A DNA stretch of 10,633 bases, taken from contig MFZT01000030.1 in the NCBI GenBank assembly GCA_001789515.1, forward strand, positions 1 through 10,633, read 5' to 3'. The notes under the pieces are model-generated. The model did not search any database. It was given only the letters and a program-made list of their open reading frames with translations, and was not told the DNA's origin. This document shows, one piece after another, positions 4,853 to 10,633 of this stretch. Within the stretch, counting starts at the first letter, position 1. Each line of letters begins with the position of its first letter. Origin of the DNA: Candidatus Roizmanbacteria bacterium RIFCSPHIGHO2_02_FULL_43_11. Lineage in GTDB: Bacteria > Patescibacteriota > Microgenomatia > UBA1406 > HO2-37-13b. Both the position numbers and the translations under genes were made by a program.

Positions 4853-6499
4853 ATGAAACTTTCAGACTATAAAATTTCATTCGTTATTATTTGTATTTCT
4901 TCTTTAATCTTCACCTTTAATCTTTTTGTACATGCCGGCGAACCAGCTACCTTTGATAGTCCCACACACATTACAACCTTGTACCAGGTTGCTGAAGGAC
5001 TTAAAAGTGGGGAATTCCCTGTGACATGGTTGCAAAAATTCGCACATTATGGTGCCCCTATTCCCTTGTATGCTCACCAAACCACGATGTATTTTGGTGC
5101 AGTAATATCCCTCTTCCTCAAAGACCCAGTACTTAGTTCTAAAATTCTAGCTTTTATCTTTTCAGTCATAGGAGGGTGGGGGATGTATCTATTACTGCGC
5201 CGGCACACAGATCCTTTGCCCGCACTTGTTGGATCTATTCTTTTTATGTTTGCACCTTATCGTATATTAAACACTTATGTCCGCGGGGCTCTTCCTGAGT
5301 TCGCGGCACAATCCCTTGCCCCGTATCTTCTGCTCAGTATTCACATGTTTATCAACTCAAGAGAATTCCGGAGTCTTGTGTTTATTACCATTATCACAGC
5401 ACTTCTTGTGCTCACTCATACATTTATGATCGTTATTACAGCTCCATTTGCCCTTCTTTATACTCTTGCAGCACGTCCGACTATGCGCCAAGCAATAATA
5501 TTAGGCATTGCCGGTATTCTTGGAATAGCTCTTGCTGGTTATTATATAGTGCCTTTGATTACTGAAATTAATTATTTTTATTATGGGCTTGAGCCAAATC
5601 ACTATAAAGAGGGACAATTTTTACAACTTAAAAACTTTCTTTCATCCACTTGGCCTTATATTACAGAAACAGATCGCTTCACACGACCGCATGTACTGTT
5701 AGGAGGGTTGCTCGAGGGTATTATCGTACTTTTTTCAACAGCATACTACACATTGATTAAGCGTCCACATAATCTATCTTTGCCGTTTGTTTCACTTTTG
5801 GCTAGTCTTATCTACATTATTCTCATGCTTCCGATTTCTGAGCCTTTATACCAAGCAAGCTCGTTCTTGGGGAATATCCAGCATCCTTGGCGTATGATGG
5901 CAGGTTATTCGCTTGCCGTTTCTATTCTGGCAGCACATATTCTGCACGAAGTCCGTGCGCGAAAAGCTCAGGCATTGATAAGTATTGCTCTGTGTAGCCT
6001 TGTCATGTTCCTTGCTGCACCACAACTGTATGCGAAGAATTACACACTTTATCCCATTTCACATTACGCATTTACAAAGGAAAATCTCCATGGGAATCCT
6101 ATGGTCACTCTATGGGCAGGAGAGCCTGAGGATTATCCACGTGTCAAAGATTCCATACGTACTATCGAGGGCAGTGCAAAAATTCAGCAGTTGCTGTATG
6201 AAAACACTCGTAGGGAATACCACATCCGCGTTGATTCAGATGCTCGTTTTGTCAGTTATACATTTTATTTTCCAGGGTGGCACGTCAAATCAAATGGTAG
6301 AGAAGTGCCGATTGAATTTCAGGATATAAATTATCGAGGTCTTACCACATTCAAACTACCAAAAGGAGATCATAGGGTACTTATAGAGTTTGTCCCTACG
6401 AAAAAACGAATGCTTGGATTTGCATTTTCAGCAAGTGCTCTTGTTATGATTCTGCTCAGTTCGGTAGTATATAAGAAATATGAAAAAATTATTAACTGA
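4853..6499 (+). CDS. PTPS-related (PF10131-like) polytopic membrane protein
   Basis: This 548-residue membrane protein belongs to the family often labelled '6-pyruvoyl-tetrahydropterin synthase-related'. That name is misleading, since none of the pterin enzyme's motifs are here. After a first helix (about 8-27) comes an outer loop with DSPTH (35-39), GEFPVTW (53-59) and AHYGAPIPLY (64-73). APYRILNTYVRGALPE (134-149) is the strongest family hallmark. More helices follow to about residue 390, including QHPWRM (343-348) before a late helix. A predicted outer beta-rich domain (about 400-515, with FYFPGWHVKSNGREVPI at 471-487) and a last helix (about 518-537) complete it. The general plan resembles GT-C glycosyltransferases and YfhO-like proteins, so transfer or ligation of sugars at the outer face is the likeliest role (inference). 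The start is fixed by GAGGT before ATG 4853. Its last 20 bases overlap the next gene, implying translational coupling. Confidence 0.85.
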   Translation: MKLSDYKISFVIICISSLIFTFNLFVHAGEPATFDSPTHITTLYQVAEGLKSGEFPVTWLQKFAHYGAPIPLYAHQTTMYFGAVISLFLKDPVLSSKILAFIFSVIGGWGMYLLLRRHTDPLPALVGSILFMFAPYRILNTYVRGALPEFAAQSLAPYLLLSIHMFINSREFRSLVFITIITALLVLTHTFMIVITAPFALLYTLAARPTMRQAIILGIAGILGIALAGYYIVPLITEINYFYYGLEPNHYKEGQFLQLKNFLSSTWPYITETDRFTRPHVLLGGLLEGIIVLFSTAYYTLIKRPHNLSLPFVSLLASLIYIILMLPISEPLYQASSFLGNIQHPWRMMAGYSLAVSILAAHILHEVRARKAQALISIALCSLVMFLAAPQLYAKNYTLYPISHYAFTKENLHGNPMVTLWAGEPEDYPRVKDSIRTIEGSAKIQQLLYENTRREYHIRVDSDARFVSYTFYFPGWHVKSNGREVPIEFQDINYRGLTTFKLPKGDHRVLIEFVPTKKRMLGFAFSASALVMILLSSVVYKKYEKIIN

Positions 6500-7625
6500 G
6501 AAACGCACTTTAGAATGGGGGAATGTGTTTCTTGTCAGTGTCCTTCCTGTGTTTGCAATCTTGCTTCCTTTTGCTCTTCACCTTTCGGATCTCTTCTTTC
6601 TTCACATCCCTGAACCTGGAATGCTGAATATTTTAAAAAACTGGGATGGACCTCATTACATTATTGTTGCACGAACATGGTATGATTTAGAAGCTATCAC
6701 AAAGCTCCTTTTTACAAGCGTCCCATCAACATATTATCCTGCCCACTTCCCTCTATATCCAGCATTTATTGCTCTGTTTGCCCCCCTTTTAGGGTATTTC
6801 TATGCCGGCCTTTTTGTGAATATTTCGTTTGGTGTTCTGTTAAATATTCTTTTTTATGAAATTGCAAAAGGATATACTAAGAGAGCTCTCTTTCTTACTG
6901 CAGTGTTCACGGTGTTTCCGGGGCGCTTCCTGGTAACTCGTGCTATTCTTGCCCCAGAAACCATGATGGTTTTTTTTATGCTTTTATCACTGTATTGTTG
7001 GGAGAAGCACCGATACGTTCAAAGTAGCGTGTGGGGGAGTTTGGGAATTCTAACGAAAATTAAAGCAGGTTTTTTGCTGCCAGCTTATATTGCATCAAGT
7101 CTGGAAGAGATGTTTCTTAAGCATAAAAACCTACCGGCAAAGCTTTTATGGACTGCCCTTATACCATTAACCCTACTTGCCCTTTTTACTTTCTTTAAAT
7201 TAAGAACAGGGGACTTCTTTGCCTTTCTCAATGCTGAAAAGGGAAATAATTTATTTGTGGCTTTTCCTTTTTCACAATTCAATTCTGCATCCACCTGGAT
7301 TGGGACCGCCTGGATCGAGGATGTTGTTTTCTACTTTGCAGGAATGATTATACTTACTGCCACTTTATGGAAATCTCAAGAAAATAGAAGCTGGTTTTAC
7401 TTCTCTCTTTTTTATACAGCTTTTCTTATTTTTGTACCACAGCGGGACATAACAAGATTTTCATTTCCACTCTACCCCCTCTTTCTCCTTACTTTTCATA
7501 AATTTTTCACCTCAAGAGAGTGGAAGATAGCGTTTGCATTTCTTTTACCTGCAATATATCTTTATGCAATTAATTTCATATTGCAGAACCAGGCACCAAT
7601 TTCCAATTACAGTCCATTTTTATAG
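6480..7625 (+). CDS. PIG-V-like (GT76/COG5542-type) GT-C mannosyltransferase homologue
   Basis: This 381-residue polytopic protein has NWDGPHY (54-60) after the first helix (about 15-34), AHFPLYP (88-94), APE (158-160) and RDITRFSFPLYPL (322-334). These are the landmarks of the PIG-V/GPI mannosyltransferase II family, in which the Asp of the WDGxHY motif is taken as catalytic. Other hydrophobic segments lie at about 95-127, 137-148, 161-173, 184-205, 221-238, 284-296, 305-319, 328-340 and 349-367. Eukaryotic members add a mannose from dolichol-phosphate-mannose; bacterial members are common near surface glycan genes and probably use polyprenyl-phosphate sugars. The acceptor is unknown. ATG 6480 overlaps the end of the PTPS-related gene by 20 bases, so the pair is probably co-transcribed and coupled. 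Twelve bases separate its TAG from the stop of the convergent GT2 gene, with no terminator hairpin visible. Confidence 0.85.
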   Translation: MKKLLTEKRTLEWGNVFLVSVLPVFAILLPFALHLSDLFFLHIPEPGMLNILKNWDGPHYIIVARTWYDLEAITKLLFTSVPSTYYPAHFPLYPAFIALFAPLLGYFYAGLFVNISFGVLLNILFYEIAKGYTKRALFLTAVFTVFPGRFLVTRAILAPETMMVFFMLLSLYCWEKHRYVQSSVWGSLGILTKIKAGFLLPAYIASSLEEMFLKHKNLPAKLLWTALIPLTLLALFTFFKLRTGDFFAFLNAEKGNNLFVAFPFSQFNSASTWIGTAWIEDVVFYFAGMIILTATLWKSQENRSWFYFSLFYTAFLIFVPQRDITRFSFPLYPLFLLTFHKFFTSREWKIAFAFLLPAIYLYAINFILQNQAPISNYSPFL

Positions 7626-7637
7626 ACATACATTGCC

Positions 7638-8516
7638 TCACTTAGACAGTTTCATCCAAAGATACAGAAATAAATTTTTGCCATCTATTTTCTTCACTTC
7701 CATCCAATGCAGTGTCTCATATAAGGCCCTAGAAAAAAACTGAGCAGGAACTTTCTCAATATGCTCTTCAGCACTTCTATACTTTCTCCCCTCCCACACA
7801 TACACGTACACCTGAAAGTAATACACAAGCTGTGAAAAGGCCATCACAAATCCATGCATGCCGTCTTTATATCCCTCATCCTTAAAGTAGCGGCTGATAA
7901 ACTCTGATAAGCCTTTTTGCAGTGCGTGCATGAGTGTCAAATCTGGGAGGTTTTTTGCCTCTGCTTTTGCGTACCTGTATGACTTTTCAAGATATTGATC
8001 ATAGGTTTGGTAGTTATGATGCTCTAGCGCAAGGCTCTCTACAGCAGGAACCAGATGTTCCCTTCCTTTTATTTCTGGCTGGGTATGAATATGTGTATCC
8101 CATTTTACGAACCCTTTTTTGAAAAATCTTACCTGATAATCTGGCCACCAGCGCGAATGTTGCATCCAGTGTCCCAAAATGATATTTTTCCTGGGTATCG
8201 TAAAGTAATCACAGTCAGACATGTGTGTTTTTATATAGGCCTGCAAATCTTTTGTCAAGATTTCATCCGGATCAATGTATAGAACCCAGGTGCCATGAGA
8301 TTCGTCAATAATTTTTTGGCGGAACAGCTCAATATAACTTGGAGTAGGATATGTTAAAATCCTAACATTTTTTATTGCTTTGATCTGTTTCAACATATCC
8401 TGTGACATTCCGATATCTGCTACAACTATTTCATCAGCAAAATCTCGTAAGGATTGAAGTGTTTTAAGAGGCGTCTCTCGCTCATCCTTGATGGCAACAA
8501 CAGCAGATATCTTCAT
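7638..8516 (-). CDS. GT2 glycosyltransferase, WaaE/KdtX-like
   Basis: This 292-residue GT-A enzyme begins MKISAVVAIKDER (1-13). LYIDPDE (79-85) carries the metal-binding acidic residues. HWMQHSRWWPDYQVRFF (116-132) and DTHIHTQPEI (140-149) are typical of the group containing the LPS-core glucosyltransferase WaaE/KdtX and related beta-glycosyltransferases. LEHHNYQTYDQYL (164-176) continues the family pattern, and the C-terminal part (about 195-292) is helical and aromatic, probably membrane-associated. One oddity is that the usual DxGSxD loop after the second strand reads ADIGMSQDM (33-41), so the Gly-Ser pair is altered. It most likely adds a sugar from a nucleotide donor to a lipid-linked acceptor on the cytoplasmic side. 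Its ATG overlaps the flippase stop codon as ATGA (8516-8513), the classic coupling arrangement. Cytoplasmic synthesis followed by flipping is a sensible pairing. Confidence 0.88.
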   Translation of the reverse strand: MKISAVVAIKDERETPLKTLQSLRDFADEIVVADIGMSQDMLKQIKAIKNVRILTYPTPSYIELFRQKIIDESHGTWVLYIDPDEILTKDLQAYIKTHMSDCDYFTIPRKNIILGHWMQHSRWWPDYQVRFFKKGFVKWDTHIHTQPEIKGREHLVPAVESLALEHHNYQTYDQYLEKSYRYAKAEAKNLPDLTLMHALQKGLSEFISRYFKDEGYKDGMHGFVMAFSQLVYYFQVYVYVWEGRKYRSAEEHIEKVPAQFFSRALYETLHWMEVKKIDGKNLFLYLWMKLSK

Positions 8517-9955
8517 GATGATTTGAACTCATTATATAACTCAGTGATCAGATTTTCTTTAAAGATCAGAAGAAGTGCGGCATAATAGCTTACAGCTCCA
8601 ACTACAATCATGATAACCGCGCTTACAACCCCCATATGCAATGTTCCTGCCTTGACTAGAAGAAGCATAACTGCCATGACAGCTCCTGATACAACATACC
8701 GCAGCATACTACCTAAAAAATCGAATGGTATTAAGGATCGTGCTTTAAGGATCACAATAACACAGGAAAGGGAGAGCATGAGGACAGTCAGGGGAAATCC
8801 ATACATGCCAAACATGCGAGTCAATGGAATGATGAGCAGCCAGGTTAAAACAGTCCAAGCGAGCATAAATGTTAACGAGATTTTTACTTTGCCAATGCCA
8901 TTGAAAAAGTTGATAAACGGTGTTGAATAACTGGACAGTAATCCTGAAAATACAAAGATATAGAAAATCGGCAAAGCTGGACGCCATTTTTCGTATTTCG
9001 GTAATATATCCACGATCAGCGGCATGAGAACAATCATCCCCAAACTTGCTGGAATTAAAATCATACTTTGATAACGAATAATTTTTTGAATAACATTTCT
9101 TTGCTTCTCATGATCATGCTGTATTCGGGAAAAAATCGGAAAGACCACACGGCTGATGTTGTCCATGATAATTCTCAACATACTCTCAGCCCATCTTTTT
9201 GCCCAGCCAATATATCCTAAAACCTGAAAACCAACGATCTTCCCCAAGAATAAATTAACCAGTTCATCCTTAAAAAGCGCAAGGAAAGACATTGATTGAA
9301 ATGGGACACCGTACGATAACAGATGCTTTGCACTTTTACGAGAAATTCCTACTCTAGGCATCCAGAAAGAGATGCTATACATCACAACAAGACCAATTAC
9401 AGCTCTTATGAGCACCCCATATGCAAAGCTGAGCAATCCAAAGCCTTTAATTGCAAGCACTGCCACAACGACATAGAAGCAGGTATTTTCAATTACCTGC
9501 ACAAGCACAATTTTGTGAAATCTTACTGAGCGCTCAAGAAAAACCGAGGGTATGGTTTTCAATGAAGAAATGAAAAAACTCGCCAACAAAGCCCAATAAA
9601 GGATACGCCCATCAAACCCAAGCTCATAGAAGCGTAGAATGGGATCAGTCAGCAGAAATCCAATAATAATAAGTGATACAATAATCCCCTGTTGAATGGT
9701 AAAAGCTGTTGATACATCTTCATCCGAGATATCGTTACGTTGAATCAAAGATGCTGCAAGGCCTATATCAGAAAAATAATTGAGAAACGCAATAATTGAG
9801 AGAACTGTGATGTAAATGCCAAAAATTTCCGGGCTTAAGTAGATCGTTAATACGACGTTTGCCGCAAAACCAAGCACTGCTGAATATCCGCTCTGGAAGA
9901 AGAGACTCAAAGTACTCACTATGCTTTTGCGCTTAAGCGTTGCATCTTGTGCCAT
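8513..9955 (-). CDS. Wzx/TuaB-type oligosaccharide-lipid flippase (MOP superfamily)
   Basis: This 480-residue protein has about twelve to fourteen hydrophobic segments and the normal length for the Wzx/RfbX/TuaB group. The N-terminal part reads KRKSIVSTLSLFFQSG (8-23), LSPEIFGIYI (40-49) and FSDIGLAASLIQR (61-73), the standard first-helix region. QVLGYIGWAKRW (244-255) and RVVFPIFSRIQHD (269-281) sit in the central region, followed by paired helices to the C-terminus. It should move a polyprenyl-pyrophosphate-linked oligosaccharide from the inner to the outer face of the membrane. The start at 9955 is chosen because the conserved KRK lies eight residues in. The gene then overlaps the upstream PTPS-related gene by 37 bases, and it overlaps the downstream GT2 gene by 4, so all three are probably one transcript. 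No Shine-Dalgarno motif is evident, consistent with coupling. Confidence 0.93.
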   Translation of the reverse strand: MAQDATLKRKSIVSTLSLFFQSGYSAVLGFAANVVLTIYLSPEIFGIYITVLSIIAFLNYFSDIGLAASLIQRNDISDEDVSTAFTIQQGIIVSLIIIGFLLTDPILRFYELGFDGRILYWALLASFFISSLKTIPSVFLERSVRFHKIVLVQVIENTCFYVVVAVLAIKGFGLLSFAYGVLIRAVIGLVVMYSISFWMPRVGISRKSAKHLLSYGVPFQSMSFLALFKDELVNLFLGKIVGFQVLGYIGWAKRWAESMLRIIMDNISRVVFPIFSRIQHDHEKQRNVIQKIIRYQSMILIPASLGMIVLMPLIVDILPKYEKWRPALPIFYIFVFSGLLSSYSTPFINFFNGIGKVKISLTFMLAWTVLTWLLIIPLTRMFGMYGFPLTVLMLSLSCVIVILKARSLIPFDFLGSMLRYVVSGAVMAVMLLLVKAGTLHMGVVSAVIMIVVGAVSYYAALLLIFKENLITELYNEFKSS

Positions 9956-10633
9956 AGGGGTGATGATATCGTTAATAATAGCACGGCAAGAGAGGTGAAA
10001 GATATAAGGTTACCGGCAGCTTGCACTTGGGTCTGAGAATATTGAACGAGGACTGTTGTCACAGGCGATTTTGATCTTACAAGTGGTCTACCCAATTGGT
10101 CGAACTTCTCTGGCACATAAAGCTTATTGTTAATGAAAATTTTCCAATTCGGGAAATAGTGGATATTTATGAGAAAAATTTTCGAACTTGTTTGAGCTTC
10201 ACGGGTAAAAAGGCCTTGTTGCAGGGTATTAACCGATCCGTTATCAAGCGGGGACAACACATTCCTGATATCAAAATTAGAATTTTCTAATGATCGCCAT
10301 GCTTTATAGTTTGCAGTCTTTGGAAGATACTCGGGAATTCTGAATGCAGCTTTTTGTTCACGATACTCTTGCGAAGAAAATGTCTTATCATAAACTTTTG
10401 CATCCAGCTGACCCTCAGGATTAGAAATAAAATATTGCTTTCCCTTAATAAGCAGTACTATTACTATGACTGCAAGAAGATATTTCCCAAACTTTTTGGT
10501 ATCGAGTATATGGAAGATATATGCAGACGCGAACGAAAGTCCAAATACCGAAAACGTGAGAAAGCGCCATGGAAATTGAAAAACCTTCAATGGCTCCCAG
10601 AGAAAAGCTGAATATTGTGTAACCAGAAACGTG
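9919..10633 (-). CDS. PTPS-related/YfhO-like membrane protein, C-terminal fragment
   Basis: The frame is open to the right edge, so only the last 237 residues are visible. A TTG at 10590 could be mistaken for a start, but the frame continues upstream of it as TQYSAFLWEPLKVF, a good family sequence. QFPWRF (19-24 of the visible part) matches the QHPWRM motif of the protein at 4853-6499. A helix, a soluble domain (about 65-190) with IHYFPNWKIFINNKLYVP, and a terminal helix (about 205-222) follow in the same order, so the two are diverged paralogues. The soluble domain presumably lies outside the cell. It is the first visible gene of the minus-strand operon, overlapping the flippase gene by 37 bases. 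Function is inferred only from family and context: an outer-face sugar transfer, ligation or polymerisation step. Confidence 0.8.
   Translation of the reverse strand, partial: TFLVTQYSAFLWEPLKVFQFPWRFLTFSVFGLSFASAYIFHILDTKKFGKYLLAVIVIVLLIKGKQYFISNPEGQLDAKVYDKTFSSQEYREQKAAFRIPEYLPKTANYKAWRSLENSNFDIRNVLSPLDNGSVNTLQQGLFTREAQTSSKIFLINIHYFPNWKIFINNKLYVPEKFDQLGRPLVRSKSPVTTVLVQYSQTQVQAAGNLISFTSLAVLLLTISSPLWHKMQRLSAKA

Noticed and set aside
4853..6499. Pterin biosynthesis function for the PTPS-related proteins
   Set aside because: They are polytopic membrane proteins with GT-C-like layout and none of the zinc-binding His motifs of 6-pyruvoyl-tetrahydropterin synthase; the label is a historical domain name.
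8610..8930. Open frame on the plus strand opposite the flippase gene (and a similar one at 2264-2584 opposite the GT2 gene)
   Set aside because: Both lie wholly antisense to well-supported enzymes, have no family resemblance and no evident ribosome binding site or promoter.
10588..10590. TTG at 10590 as the start of the right-edge gene
   Set aside because: The frame stays open to the window edge and the upstream residues fit the family, so the gene is truncated by the window, not started here.
1..10633. UGA recoding, CRISPR arrays, tRNA genes or insertion sequences
   Set aside because: UGA ends several genes cleanly at overlaps. No regularly spaced repeats, tRNA-like cloverleaf, transposase or terminal inverted repeats were noticed on reading both strands, though no exhaustive search could be run.

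Overview
The window reads as a dense surface-glycan locus from a small, AT-rich bacterial genome, most likely a Candidate Phyla Radiation (Patescibacteria) lineage of the Microgenomates kind. That placement is inferred from recalled family resemblance: GT-C membrane glycosyltransferases and two 'PTPS-related' membrane proteins packed with almost no intergenic space. No phylogenetic marker is present. UGA acts as an ordinary stop (4313-4315, 6497-6499, 8513-8515), so the UGA-glycine code of Gracilibacteria/Absconditabacteria is not used. Most genes are near 40% G+C or lower in the stretches counted. The small gene at 296-715 is clearly richer, about 48% by hand count.

Layout. 1-256 (-) is the N-terminal part of a GT39/ArnT-like glycosyltransferase running off the left edge. 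296-715 (+) is an unrecognised soluble protein, and 759-1877 (+) a GT-C enzyme resembling the MptA/B-GT87 mannosyltransferases. 1820-2632 (-) is a GT2 rhamnosyltransferase-like enzyme that overlaps both neighbours. 2627-4315 (+) is a PMT/ArnT-like GT-C enzyme, and 4302-4811 (-) a small single-pass exported protein. 4853-6499 (+) is a PTPS-related membrane protein, overlapped by 6480-7625 (+), a PIG-V-like GT-C enzyme. On the minus strand, reading leftward from the right edge, come a second PTPS-related protein (9919 to beyond 10633), a Wzx-type flippase (8513-9955) and a WaaE/KdtX-like GT2 (7638-8516), joined by overlaps of 37 and 4 bases. No stretch of 300 bases lacks a gene; the largest gaps are about 40 bases and hold promoters. 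No tRNA, rRNA, CRISPR array, insertion sequence or convincing intrinsic terminator was seen.

How the genes may work together (inference). GT2 enzymes act on the cytoplasmic face with nucleotide sugars, the flippase moves a lipid-linked oligosaccharide outward, and the GT-C and PTPS-related proteins act on the outer face with lipid-phosphate sugars. No nucleotide-sugar synthesis gene and no recognisable Wzy polymerase or ligase lies in the window, so the PTPS-related proteins are candidates for an uncharacterised polymerase, ligase or transferase step.

The most unusual structure surrounds the GT2 gene at 1820-2632. Its start codon is antiparallel to and interlocked with the start codon of the next gene inside a perfect 16-bp palindrome, so both proteins begin Met-His-Thr-Ile. 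Its 3' end overlaps the preceding gene at a perfect 18-bp palindrome where both strands encode Phe-Phe-Met-Lys-Lys. Putative promoters for the divergent pair face each other across the shared start. Several genes also carry a -10 hexamer ending 7-8 bases before the ATG, suggesting leaderless transcripts.
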